From contig DVGZ01000019.1 of assembly GCA_018712435.1 (NCBI GenBank), forward strand, positions 1 to 46,169: DNA of 46,169 nt. The letters run 5' to 3'. A program made the position numbers and the translations under genes. The notes beneath the pieces are model-generated. The model saw only the letters and a list, made by a program, of their open reading frames with translations. It was not told the origin of the DNA and searched no databases. Source of the DNA: Candidatus Caccousia avicola (lineage in GTDB: Bacteria; Bacillota; Clostridia; Oscillospirales; Acutalibacteraceae). Shown here in pieces: positions 1 through 7,685 of this stretch. How positions within the stretch are numbered: position 1 is the stretch's first letter; every line of letters begins with the position of its first letter.

Positions 1-2
1 GC

Positions 3-449
3 CCGGACCTTGTAAAGCGCATGGTGGAGGAAGGGCACACCGTGGGAAATCACACATACCATCACTATGATATGTCGCAAATTTCGGAAATGGATGCGTT
101 CCGTCAAGAGATGGAGAGTGTGGAGACAAAATACAAAGAAATTACCGGCTTGGAAATGGAGAAGTTTTACCGGCCGCCGCAGGGAAAATACAGTGAGCCC
201 AATCTGAAAATGGCGCAGGAACTGGGCTATACCACGGTGTTCTGGAGTCTGGCTTATGTGGATTGGTACCAGGATAACCAGCCGACCAAGGAGCAGGCTT
301 TTGAAAAGCTGCTTCCCCGTATGCATCCCGGTGCGATTGTTTTGCTCCACAGCACCTCCAAAACAAACTGTGAGATTCTGGATGAACTTCTGACAAAATG
401 GGAGGAAATGGGATATACCTTCGGCACGGTACAGGAATTGATCGGATGA
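3..449 (+). CDS. pdaA: PdaA-like polysaccharide (peptidoglycan) deacetylase, 5' truncated by window edge
   Basis: C-terminal part of a NodB-fold carbohydrate esterase family 4 enzyme. The reading frame is open to the window edge, so the first in-frame ATG (position 21) is internal. Visible motifs are the metal-binding GHTVGNHTYHH (His-x3-His, NodB motif 2), FYRPPQGKYSE (motif 3), FWSLAYVDW (motif 4) and IVLLHSTSKTN (motif 5 with the conserved Leu-His). FWSLAYVDWYQDNQPT and HSTSKTN are characteristic of PdaA, the delta-lactam-forming de-N-acetylase of the spore cortex, which removes acetyl groups from muramic acid. Function is inferred from family resemblance. The N-terminal catalytic Asp motif lies outside the window. 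Confidence 0.82.
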   Translation, partial: PDLVKRMVEEGHTVGNHTYHHYDMSQISEMDAFRQEMESVETKYKEITGLEMEKFYRPPQGKYSEPNLKMAQELGYTTVFWSLAYVDWYQDNQPTKEQAFEKLLPRMHPGAIVLLHSTSKTNCEILDELLTKWEEMGYTFGTVQELIG

Positions 450-454
450 CGAAT

Positions 455-490
455 GCGGGCAGGGATCCAAGGGATCTCTGCCCGCTGTTT
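455..490 (+). terminator. Hairpin after the deacetylase
   Basis: The arms GCGGGCAG (455-462) and CTGCCCGC (478-485) pair perfectly and the stem continues through GGATCC/GGATCT with one G-T pair. The following T tract is short (TGTTTGC), so this is a weak intrinsic terminator. Confidence 0.5.
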
Positions 491-515
491 GCTGCGGAAA
501 TTGTAAATGGACCGC

Positions 516-544
516 TTGACAAATTCACTCTAATTTGTTAGAGT
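516..544 (+). promoter_or_regulatory. Promoter of the BlaI/BlaR1-like pair
   Basis: TTGACA (516-521), a 17-base spacer and TAGAGT (539-544) form a sigma-A type promoter. The -10 box lies inside the first operator-like palindrome, so repressor binding would block RNA polymerase. Confidence 0.65.
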
Positions 545-570
545 GAATTCAAGCTCTAATGTAGTAGAGC
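522..570. promoter_or_regulatory. Two BlaI-type operator palindromes
   Basis: The first palindrome has perfect 12-base arms AATTCACTCTAA (522-533) and TTAGAGTGAATT (538-549) around TTTG. Its core CTCTAATTTGTTAGAG (528-543) is repeated as CTCTAATGTAGTAGAG (554-569), centres 26 bases apart. BlaI/MecI dimers bind paired dyads like this in front of their own operon. That this regulator uses these sites is inferred from position. Confidence 0.65.
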
Positions 571-649
571 AAACGAAACAGCAAACGATCTCTGGGCAGA
601 AAACGAAGGTTCAAAGCCTTGCTGCCTGCGTGAAAGGAGGAAGAAGCAA

Positions 650-1021
650 ATGGAGGTCCCAAAGATTTTTGAGAGCGAGTATCGCTTTTGCCTGATTCTG
701 TGGGAAAAGGAACCCATCCGAAGCAGTGAACTGGTGGCTCTTTGCCGTGAGCGGCTGGGTTGGAAGCCCACCACCACCTACACAGTGATCAAACGTCTCT
801 CTGAGAGGGGCGTGCTGAAAAATGAAAATTCCGTTGTAACTTCACTGATTACGAAGGAGGAAGCACAGGCGGCGGAGATCGACGAAATGGTGGAAAAGAG
901 ATTTGAGGGATCGCTCCCGGCCTTTTTGGCAGCGTTCACAAAGCGCCGCCGCCTTTCCAAAAAGGAGATCGATGAAGTACAGGAGATGATTGATCGGTAC
1001 CGGGGAGGGGAGGAACCGTGA
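650..1021 (+). CDS. BlaI/MecI/CopY-family winged-helix repressor
   Basis: 123-residue protein, the usual length for BlaI/MecI repressors. The N-terminal winged helix contains WKPTTTYTVIKRLSERGVL, matching the family's recognition helix and wing; the C-terminal part is an acidic/basic helical dimerisation region. In the family the repressor is inactivated when a partner M56 protease (BlaR1/MecR1) is triggered at the membrane. The partner follows directly with a 4-base overlap (GTGA), so the two are translationally coupled. Start ATG has AAAGGAGG upstream. The pair probably represses its own promoter through the dyads at 522-570. No beta-lactamase gene is adjacent, so the target may be the operon itself or cell-wall genes elsewhere. 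Confidence 0.88.
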   Translation: MEVPKIFESEYRFCLILWEKEPIRSSELVALCRERLGWKPTTTYTVIKRLSERGVLKNENSVVTSLITKEEAQAAEIDEMVEKRFEGSLPAFLAAFTKRRRLSKKEIDEVQEMIDRYRGGEEP

Positions 1022-2328
1022 CAGAGCTGTTTTTTACCGTGATCAATCTGAGTATCCAGGCGGGATGGCTGGTGCTGGCTATTGTGCTCCTGCGTCTTTT
1101 GCTGCGGCGGGTCCCGCGGTGGATTTTCGTGCTGCTTTGGGGAATGGTGGGACTGCGCCTTGCGGTTCCCTTCTCTGTGGAAAGCGCATGGAGTTTGATC
1201 CCCAGCGCGGAGACGATTAGCCCTTCCGTTTTGCACATGGATGTTCCGCAGATCCGGACCGGCCTTCCCATCGTAAATCAAACCGTCAATCCGGTGATCG
1301 GGGAAGCGCTTGCACCGGCGGTGGGGGCGAGCGCCAATCCCGTGCAGGTGCTGACTGCCGTTCTTTCCTGGATTTGGATGGCCGGAACGTTGGGCATGCT
1401 TCTTTATTTGGGGATCAGCTGGGGAAAGCTCAGTCATCGCCTGCGCACAGCGGTGCGTTTGCAGGATTCTGTGTATCAGAGCGAGCAGGTGCGCTCCCCC
1501 TTTGTTTTCGGGTTTCTGCATCCCCGCATTATTCTGCCGTTTTCTCTTTCAGAGAGGGACAGGCCGTTTGTTATTGCACATGAGGAATCCCACATTCGGA
1601 GGGGCGATCCCTGGATTAAAATGGCCGCGTTTCTTTTGCTGTCTGTCTACTGGTTCCATCCGCTGATCTGGCTGGCTTATTTTCTGCTGTGCCGTGATAT
1701 AGAGCTGGCCTGCGATGAACGGGTGATCCGGGGGCTTGACCGGGAAGGGCGCGCCGGATACTCGCAGGCGCTGCTTTCCTGTGGTGCGGTACACCGTGGA
1801 AATCCGGTTTGTCCGGTAGCGTTTGGGGAATTCAGCGTCCGAAAGCGTGTCGAGGCTGTGCTGCGGTATCGCAAGCCTTTGCTGTGGGTGACAGCTTTGG
1901 CTGTCGTGGCTGTGGCTTTTACCGCAGTTTGCTTTCTCACTACGCCACAGATCCGCCCCACCATGGAATGGGCGCAAAATCTTTCCGCCGACGATATCGT
2001 GTCTGCCGAGCTGATTGTGATGCCGCAGGCAACGGAGAAACAATACCGCGTATTTGATGAGCGCGAGTTTGCCGGGATAGCAGCTCTGATCAATGGAAGC
2101 CATGGACGGTATGTGGCGGAGCCTGAAAATCTGGCGGGAGGATCGATTCTGTTCCATATCACCACATCGGATGGAACGGAACACACTGTCAGTAATATGG
2201 GCAACACTTATCTATATATTGATGGAGATACTTTTTCTGCCGATTACGGCTGGCTTTCTTCCTGGGATGCACCGTATGGGGAAGGGAATGCTCCTCTGCC
2301 GGAGCAAACCCATGGTTACATTTTTTAG
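1018..2328 (+). CDS. BlaR1/MecR1-type M56 membrane zinc protease
   Basis: 436-residue integral membrane protein starting at GTG. Hydrophobic segments lie near residues 7-45, 115-140, 205-225 and 285-305. The zinc protease signature HEESH is at residues 188-192, followed by the M56-typical ERVIRGLDREGRAGYSQALL region, where the second acidic metal ligand (LACDERV) is visible. In BlaR1 an extracellular penicillin-binding domain of about 250 residues follows the last membrane helix. Here only about 125 residues follow, with no SxxK or KTG motif, so this is a sensor protease with a different or unknown signal domain. It probably cleaves or inactivates the coupled repressor upstream. Confidence 0.85.
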   Translation: MTELFFTVINLSIQAGWLVLAIVLLRLLLRRVPRWIFVLLWGMVGLRLAVPFSVESAWSLIPSAETISPSVLHMDVPQIRTGLPIVNQTVNPVIGEALAPAVGASANPVQVLTAVLSWIWMAGTLGMLLYLGISWGKLSHRLRTAVRLQDSVYQSEQVRSPFVFGFLHPRIILPFSLSERDRPFVIAHEESHIRRGDPWIKMAAFLLLSVYWFHPLIWLAYFLLCRDIELACDERVIRGLDREGRAGYSQALLSCGAVHRGNPVCPVAFGEFSVRKRVEAVLRYRKPLLWVTALAVVAVAFTAVCFLTTPQIRPTMEWAQNLSADDIVSAELIVMPQATEKQYRVFDEREFAGIAALINGSHGRYVAEPENLAGGSILFHITTSDGTEHTVSNMGNTYLYIDGDTFSADYGWLSSWDAPYGEGNAPLPEQTHGYIF

Positions 2329-2341
2329 CTTTTCATAACTT

Positions 2342-2372
2342 GCGGCGGCCTTTTCATGGCCGCCGCCTTTTT
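2342..2372 (+). terminator. Intrinsic terminator after the M56 protease
   Basis: GCGGCGGCC (2342-2350) pairs perfectly with GGCCGCCGC (2358-2366) across a 7-base loop and is followed by CTTTTT. Confidence 0.9.
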
Positions 2373-2404
2373 GCGTTCGCTGTAGGGGAAACGGGAGGAA
2401 ACTC

Positions 2405-2433
2405 TTGAAAGAGAACTGTGTTTCCGATATAAT
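2405..2433 (+). promoter_or_regulatory. Promoter of the SH3/lysozyme gene
   Basis: TTGAAA (2405-2410), 17 bases, TATAAT (2428-2433). Transcription should start near 2440, only about six bases before the ATG at 2446. This argues against that ATG and for the TTG at 2506. Confidence 0.75.
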
Positions 2434-2505
2434 AATATAGATAAAATGTCGAAAATTGTTTCTTTTCCGCTGGAGCGGTTTTCTTTGACAGGAGTTGAAA
2501 GACAA

Positions 2506-5304
2506 TTGAATTGGAAAAAACATCAGAAAAGGCGTACAGCGGCGGCAGTATTGTGCGCGGCGTCGCTCTTTTTTTCTTTTCCCGTACCTTTGAACCGATC
2601 GGTGTCAGCAGCATCCTCCGCAACAACGACCGTTTATCTGAACCTTCGTGACAGTGCGAGTATGAGCGGCCGCGTTTTGACAACGCTTTCCACGGGAACA
2701 CAGCTTACCGTTCTGGATAATTCCAACGCGGAGTGGGTCAAGGTTCGCACTTCTTCCGGACTGGAAGGCTGGTGCAGCAGGGAATATTTGTCCATGGCAG
2801 GAAGCAGCCCGTCCGGTTCCGTTTCCATGACCCCCGGTTCCACGGCGGTTACCACTGCTTATCTGAATCTGCGTCAGGCGGCGGGAACAAGCGCCACGAT
2901 TCTAACCACCATGCCAAAGGGAGCGATTGTAAGCGTGCTGGAAAACCCGTCAAATGGATGGGTCAAGGTTCGCACCGCTTCCGGGCTGGAAGGGTACTGC
3001 TCAACGGAGTACCTTTCCGTCAATGCCGCGTCTGATTCGACCGGCTCCGGTTCTGGTTCCGGCAGTTCTTCAACGATTACCGTGGCGGTGACAACGGCTA
3101 ATTTGAAGCTGCGCACGGGTCCGGCGGTGAGCTATACGGCCCTGGTGACAATGCCTCAGGGAACGAAGCTGACGGTCGTTGATAATTCCAATGCCGGGTG
3201 GGCGAAGGTGCAGACGCCGGACGGGAAAACCGGCTGGTGCAGCAAGGAATTTCTCACCATTACCACGGAGGCGGGATCTTCCGATTCCACATCCTCGGCT
3301 CCCGCATCGTCCGCGCCTGCGTCGTCAGCCCCTGCTTCTTCGGCTCCGGCGTCTTCCTCAGCATCCTCGGGAACTCCAATCGGGCCAAAGCCGGATCCCT
3401 CGGAGCCTTCCGGAACGGAAAAGACAACAGCGACAACAACGGCCAACCTGAAACTGCGCACCGGTCCCGGCACAAACTATGATATGATTCTCATTCTGGC
3501 GAACGGAACGGAACTCACCGTGACGGACAATTCCGATCCCGGTTGGGCCAAGGTGCGGACAGCTTCCGGCAAGGAGGGCTGGTGCAGCAAGGAGTATCTG
3601 CGGATTGTGACGACCGGGGGAGGTTCCTCCGGGGGTTCCACGGGAGACTCGTCCAGTTCGGGAAGCTCGTCCAGTTCCTCTTCGAGTTCCGGGAGTTCGG
3701 ACCCCGATCATACGATTGTAGGGGCTGTGGTCAATGCGGATGCGCTCCGGCTTCGCGCTCAGAAAAGCACGTCCAGTGCTATTCTCGCGACTTTACCCAA
3801 GGGAACACAGGTTTCCGTTTTGGACGCCTCGGATCCGGAGTGGATTCAGGTGAAAACAACCAGCGGCTTGACGGGATATATGAGCGCCGAATATCTGACA
3901 CTCCGGTATTCCGATGATCCGGAAACCACACTTCCCAGCGGGAATATCACGCTTTCCAATACCACGGGTACGGTGGCGCAGGGAAAAACGCTGTATCTGA
4001 AAGCTTCCGGTGTTTCGTCTGTTTCCTGGAGCAGCAGCAATACTGCGGTTGCGACGGTGGAAAACGGCTTTGTGGAGGCTCTCAGCCCCGGCACGGCGGT
4101 GATTACCGCGTCCTACGGCTCGTCCTCCGCCTCCTGTACGGTGACGGTCACACAGTCGCAGGGAATCCGCACGGCGTATACCTCCCCGAATATTGCCGCG
4201 GTGGGGCAGAGTGTCAGCCTGATTGCTGTGACAGACGCCGACTGCGACGCGGTCCGCTTTTACATCACCGAAACGAACGGTTCCACCCGGACGGTGGAAG
4301 CCACATCCTCCACGACGGAGACGGTGACGGTTTCCGGCAAAACCTATACCACGAAAAAATGGACGGCCAGCGCGGTATTCCAGGGAACGGGAAAAATCCC
4401 GGTCAAGGCGGTTGCTTCCCGCAACGGTTCCTGGGGCTCTGTGACCTTTGAGACAAGCGCTTTCATTTCTTCCACCGCAGACAGACGGCAGTCCACCTCG
4501 GAGGAACGGCGTGCCAGCGATGAAATGATTCAGATGATCGCAAACTGGGAGGGCTATGCCTCGACGGTGTACGCCGACACGCTGACCACCACGGGAGTTC
4601 CGACAATCGGATACGGCTATACCTTCGGTGCGGGCTCCACCTTCTACAACCATATTTCCAAGACGGAAGCCTGGTCGCTTTTGGTGAACCGGATCAACGA
4701 AGGCTCCTATACCTCGGAGGTCAACAAGTTTATCAAAAACAACAAGCTGCTGATGAATCAGAATCAGGCGGATTGTCTGATCAGCTTCGGCTACAATGTG
4801 GGTGCGGGCTACTGGAACAGCACCGCCACAATGGATGTGAGAACCATCATGCTGAATGCGGTCGTTCCGCCCACCATTCCTTCCCAGGGACTGGCGGCAA
4901 AGATCAGCAAAAAAACGAGTTTGTATCAGACCACCAGCAGAACCTCCTCCGTGGTGGCGGAGCTGGCGCTGAACACCTCTGTTACTGTGCTGGAAAGTAA
5001 TTTTGCCAACATTCAGGATGGCTGGTACCGGGTGCGGACCTCCTCGGGGCAGGAGGGCTGGGTGAACTCCGGCTATATCACCTTCCAGAACCAGTCGGGC
5101 TTGGTGCACGATCTCAACTATACCAATGCTTACGCGTTCGGTACGGATTTGATCCGCTGGAATATGGCGGGCGGAAAGCCGTACGCAGGCTTGTTCTACC
5201 GCCGGCTTGGGGAAGCCAATGTATACAATTACAATGATTATTCCGCGGTGAGATATAACAAATACGGATATACCTATCCGTCCGCTTTTGCGGGATATAA
5301 TTGA
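2506..5304 (+). CDS. Secreted multi-SH3b, Big_2 and GH24 lysozyme protein
   Basis: Very large secreted murein hydrolase. I place the start at TTG 2506: AGGAG lies 11 bases upstream, the product opens with a typical signal peptide (NWKKHQKRR, hydrophobic core, cut near SVSA), and the ATG at 2446 has no ribosome site and lies almost on the transcription start. Numbering from 2446, SH3b domains lie near residues 58-117, 131-193, 211-275, 325-389 and 423-487, joined by Ser/Ala/Pro/Gly linkers; a bacterial Ig-like (Big_2) domain near 498-569; a second beta-rich domain near 574-675; then a GH24 phage-type lysozyme with Glu702 in NWEGY and VPTIGYGYT. A sixth SH3b domain (about 806-885) sits before the final lysozyme motif AGGKPYAGLFYRR, splitting the catalytic domain. 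It probably remodels or degrades peptidoglycan outside the cell. Confidence 0.85.
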   Translation: MNWKKHQKRRTAAAVLCAASLFFSFPVPLNRSVSAASSATTTVYLNLRDSASMSGRVLTTLSTGTQLTVLDNSNAEWVKVRTSSGLEGWCSREYLSMAGSSPSGSVSMTPGSTAVTTAYLNLRQAAGTSATILTTMPKGAIVSVLENPSNGWVKVRTASGLEGYCSTEYLSVNAASDSTGSGSGSGSSSTITVAVTTANLKLRTGPAVSYTALVTMPQGTKLTVVDNSNAGWAKVQTPDGKTGWCSKEFLTITTEAGSSDSTSSAPASSAPASSAPASSAPASSSASSGTPIGPKPDPSEPSGTEKTTATTTANLKLRTGPGTNYDMILILANGTELTVTDNSDPGWAKVRTASGKEGWCSKEYLRIVTTGGGSSGGSTGDSSSSGSSSSSSSSSGSSDPDHTIVGAVVNADALRLRAQKSTSSAILATLPKGTQVSVLDASDPEWIQVKTTSGLTGYMSAEYLTLRYSDDPETTLPSGNITLSNTTGTVAQGKTLYLKASGVSSVSWSSSNTAVATVENGFVEALSPGTAVITASYGSSSASCTVTVTQSQGIRTAYTSPNIAAVGQSVSLIAVTDADCDAVRFYITETNGSTRTVEATSSTTETVTVSGKTYTTKKWTASAVFQGTGKIPVKAVASRNGSWGSVTFETSAFISSTADRRQSTSEERRASDEMIQMIANWEGYASTVYADTLTTTGVPTIGYGYTFGAGSTFYNHISKTEAWSLLVNRINEGSYTSEVNKFIKNNKLLMNQNQADCLISFGYNVGAGYWNSTATMDVRTIMLNAVVPPTIPSQGLAAKISKKTSLYQTTSRTSSVVAELALNTSVTVLESNFANIQDGWYRVRTSSGQEGWVNSGYITFQNQSGLVHDLNYTNAYAFGTDLIRWNMAGGKPYAGLFYRRLGEANVYNYNDYSAVRYNKYGYTYPSAFAGYN
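3290..3366 (+). repeat. SAPAS-type linker repeat inside the lysozyme gene
   Basis: Short tandem coding repeat giving (S-A-P-A-S)-like units between the third and fourth SH3b domains. It is a flexible secreted-protein linker rather than a separate genetic element. A second low-complexity Ser/Gly tract lies at about 3625-3705. Confidence 0.75.
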
Positions 5305-5311
5305 TTCCTGG

Positions 5312-5351
5312 CTGCCGGGCATGTCAAACTGGACATGTCCGGCAGTTTTTT
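5312..5351 (+). terminator. Intrinsic terminator after the lysozyme gene
   Basis: A 14-base stem, 5312-5325 with 5332-5345, including one G-T pair, loop AAACTG-like, followed by six T (5346-5351). Confidence 0.92.
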
Positions 5352-5431
5352 GTGAAATTTGCAGGAAAACGGGAAAATATGGGAAAAAAGATGGGTAAAC
5401 TTTCATGAAAGTGACTAAAAATTAACCTATG

Positions 5432-5463
5432 TTGTTTATTTTCCTCTTTATCCTCGCTATAAT
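5432..5463 (+). promoter_or_regulatory. Probable promoter of the XRE regulator gene
   Basis: A perfect TATAAT at 5458-5463 is clear. The -35 box is uncertain: TTGTTT at 5432 has a long 20-base spacer, and TTTATT at 5435 has 17 bases. Confidence 0.45.
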
Positions 5464-5519
5464 GATACAGCACAAAATAAGTTTTATAGAGATACCAAAA
5501 AAGTTGGATGTGAGGGAGA

Positions 5520-5846
5520 ATGGAACGTTTTGGAGTAAAGCTGCGTCAGCTCCGGGAGGATAAGGGGCTTACACAGCAGGAATTTGCCTCATTGCTGGAC
5601 ATGAACCGCGCCACAATCAGCCACTACGAGAGTAATCTGTCTTATCCCTGCGCGGATGTTCTCGTCAAAATGGCAAACTTTTTTCATGTATCCGTGGATC
5701 AATTGCTGGGGCGAAGCGGGATCAGCATGGATGTGTTTGATGGACTGACGGAGGAGCAGGTGCAATCGGTTCAGGAAATTATGCGTCAATATCGGGATAT
5801 GAACCATCGGCTTTCCCAGTACGAGCACTCTCATTGTGAATCCTAA
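5520..5846 (+). CDS. XRE-family HTH transcriptional regulator
   Basis: 108-residue protein with a Cro/CI-type helix-turn-helix over residues 4-60. LTQQEFASLLDMNRATISHY contains the scaffold and recognition helices, followed by the typical PCADVLVKMANFFHVSVDQLLG tail helix of the domain. The C-terminal 40 residues form a predicted helix rich in Gln and charged residues. GAGGGAG precedes the ATG. It is monocistronic, between two terminators. The target is unknown; it could be phage-like or a host regulator, and nothing nearby suggests which. Confidence 0.88.
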   Translation: MERFGVKLRQLREDKGLTQQEFASLLDMNRATISHYESNLSYPCADVLVKMANFFHVSVDQLLGRSGISMDVFDGLTEEQVQSVQEIMRQYRDMNHRLSQYEHSHCES

Positions 5847-5853
5847 TGCGATA

Positions 5854-5905
5854 AGAAAGCGGCGTCCCGCCGATCTGTTTGGAGATCCGGCGGGACGCCG
5901 CTTTC
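5854..5905. terminator. Bidirectional terminator shared by the XRE gene and comM
   Basis: Long hairpin AGAAAGCGGCGTCCCGCCG / CGGCGGGACGCCGCTTTCT with a single bulged C near the loop. It sits between the converging ends of the regulator gene and comM, and its A-rich and T-rich flanks allow use on both strands. Confidence 0.88.
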
Positions 5906-5913
5906 TATAATGC

Positions 5914-7446
5914 TTACAGCTCTTTGGTCCAGTATTTTCGATCCAGACTTCTGTATTGTACCGCTTCTGCCGCGTGTTCTGGGAGAATGTCGGGGCTTGC
6001 GTCCAGATCCGCGATGGAGCGGGCCACCTTCAAAACGCGGTCGTAAGCGCGCGCGGAAAGGCCAAGCTGATCAAATGCGCGGCGCAGCAGCTCTTTGGCG
6101 CCCGGCGTCAGACGGCACAGCTCGGTGAGAAGATCCGGCGTGATGTTGGCGTTACAGGTGATTCCGGTTCCGGCAAAGCGTTCCCGCTGGCATTCTCTGG
6201 CTGCATTGACGCGCTTTTTGATCTGGGAGGAAGGCTCCGCTTTTTCGTCTGAGGCAAGCTTGTCAAATTCCACGGGAGGAACCTCCACATGAATATCAAG
6301 CCGGTCCAGCAGCGGGCCGCTGACGCGCGAGAGATAGCGGCTGACAGATTTTGAGGAACAGGTGCAGGCTCTGGTGGGGTGCCCGAAGTATCCGCAGGGA
6401 CAAGGGTTCATAGCGGCCACCAGCATCACGGAGCAGGGATAGGTGATGCTCCCGTTGACGCGTGAAATGGTGACGGTTCCGTCCTCAATGGGTTGGCGCA
6501 GCACCTCCATAGCGGCGCGCCCGAATTCGGGAAGCTCGTCCAGAAACAACACGCCGTTGTGCGCGAGGGAAAGCTCGCCCGGACGGGGAATCGTGCCGCC
6601 GCCGGAGAGCCCCGCCGAGGAAACCGTGTGGTGCGGCGCACGGAACGGACGGGTTCGGACAAGGGAAGCGCCGGGCGGGAGGATCCCGGCGATCGAGTGG
6701 ATCTTGGTGGTCTCCACCATTTCTTCAAAACTCATATCGGGCAGGATGGAGGGCAGCCGCTTTGCCAGCATGCTTTTTCCGGTTCCCGGACTGCCGATCA
6801 GCATGACATTGTGACCGCCCGCCGCCGCTATTTCAAGGGCGCGTTTGGCTTCCTCCTGGCCGCGCACCTCGGAAAAGTCGGGAAGCGGCGCGTGGGGAGT
6901 CTCTTTGTCCTCCGATGGAAGGGCTGCGGCGATCGATTGTGCTCCGGTGAGGTGCTGAAAGAGCTCCTTCACACTATGAACGGGATACACGCGAATTCCG
7001 TCCACCACAGCGGCTTCCTGCGCGTTTGCGGCTGGAACGAAAACCGCCTGAAACCCATCCTCCCGCGCTTTGATGACCATTGGAAGAACACCCCGCACAG
7101 GGCGCACCTCGCCGGAAAGGGAGAGCTCGCCAAGAAAGACAAAGCCGGGATCCGGCGCGCTGAGCTGTCCGGAAGCGGTCAGAAGGGCGACGAAGAGAGG
7201 AAGGTCATAGAGAGAGCCCTCTTTACGTTTGTCTGCGGGAGCCATGTTGACGGTGATGCGGGCCACCGGAAAATCAAAGCCGGTATTTTTGAAGGAGGCG
7301 CGGATTCGATCACGGGATTCTTTTACAGAGGCGTCGGGAAGTCCCACCACGTCAAAGGAGGGCAGACCCGTGGATAAATCCGCCTCAATTTCAACCAGAA
7401 ACGCATCCATTCCATATAATCCCATACTGCGAACCTTGGATACCAT
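5914..7446 (-). CDS. comM: ComM/YifB-type Mg-chelatase-like AAA+ ATPase
   Basis: 510-residue protein of the YifB/ComM family, full length. Residues 1-170 form the family's Lon-protease-like N-terminal domain (MAPADKRKEGSLYDLPL). The AAA+ core has Walker A GSPGTGKS, Walker B GVLFLDELPEF, and the family's Cys-rich NPCPCGYFGHPTRACTC segment; SGPLLDRLDIHVEVP follows. The C-terminal domain holds LSARAYDRVLKVARSIADL. ComM is a branch-migration helicase that helps integrate transforming DNA; in many Firmicutes its role is untested. TGAGGGA lies upstream of the ATG. It is transcribed alone, convergent to the XRE gene and divergent from the sigma factor gene. Confidence 0.93.
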   Translation of the reverse strand: MVSKVRSMGLYGMDAFLVEIEADLSTGLPSFDVVGLPDASVKESRDRIRASFKNTGFDFPVARITVNMAPADKRKEGSLYDLPLFVALLTASGQLSAPDPGFVFLGELSLSGEVRPVRGVLPMVIKAREDGFQAVFVPAANAQEAAVVDGIRVYPVHSVKELFQHLTGAQSIAAALPSEDKETPHAPLPDFSEVRGQEEAKRALEIAAAGGHNVMLIGSPGTGKSMLAKRLPSILPDMSFEEMVETTKIHSIAGILPPGASLVRTRPFRAPHHTVSSAGLSGGGTIPRPGELSLAHNGVLFLDELPEFGRAAMEVLRQPIEDGTVTISRVNGSITYPCSVMLVAAMNPCPCGYFGHPTRACTCSSKSVSRYLSRVSGPLLDRLDIHVEVPPVEFDKLASDEKAEPSSQIKKRVNAARECQRERFAGTGITCNANITPDLLTELCRLTPGAKELLRRAFDQLGLSARAYDRVLKVARSIADLDASPDILPEHAAEAVQYRSLDRKYWTKEL

Positions 7447-7478
7447 TTTCCATCCCTCATTTCGCTCAATTCCCGTTT

Positions 7479-7507
7479 ATTATATCGCCGCTGCGGCTGT
7501 GGTATAA
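7479..7507 (-). promoter_or_regulatory. Possible comM promoter
   Basis: On the minus strand TTATAC, 17 bases, TATAAT (complement of 7479-7484). A TATAAT also occurs on the plus strand at 7503-7508, so the assignment is tentative. Confidence 0.4.
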
Positions 7508-7624
7508 TTATCCAAAAGAAATATAAACGGGAAAAAGAGTTCTTTTTCGGGAAAAATAAGTTTTCTTAGTCGGAGAAATTGGCAGAAAGTTATGGATTGA
7601 GGGTAAAAAAATAAGAAAATAAAG

Positions 7625-7653
7625 TTGATTTTTTCAGCAAAATGCTGTATGAT
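7625..7653 (+). promoter_or_regulatory. Promoter of the sigma-factor gene
   Basis: TTGATT (7625-7630), 17 bases, TATGAT (7648-7653), about 30 bases before the start codon. Confidence 0.6.
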
Positions 7654-7685
7654 AAAGCAGGATTACAGAAAGCGAGAACCAGTCC

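Noticed and set aside
3290-3366. CRISPR-like or satellite repeat
   Set aside because: The repeat is in frame and codes for a Ser-Ala-Pro linker; no spacer structure.
3793-5406. 537-residue open frame on the minus strand
   Set aside because: It is antisense to the lysozyme gene, has no good ribosome site, and is a by-product of GC-rich codon use.
5914-7446. comM as evidence of a competence island
   Set aside because: The gene is a common housekeeping member in many bacteria and no other competence genes are present.
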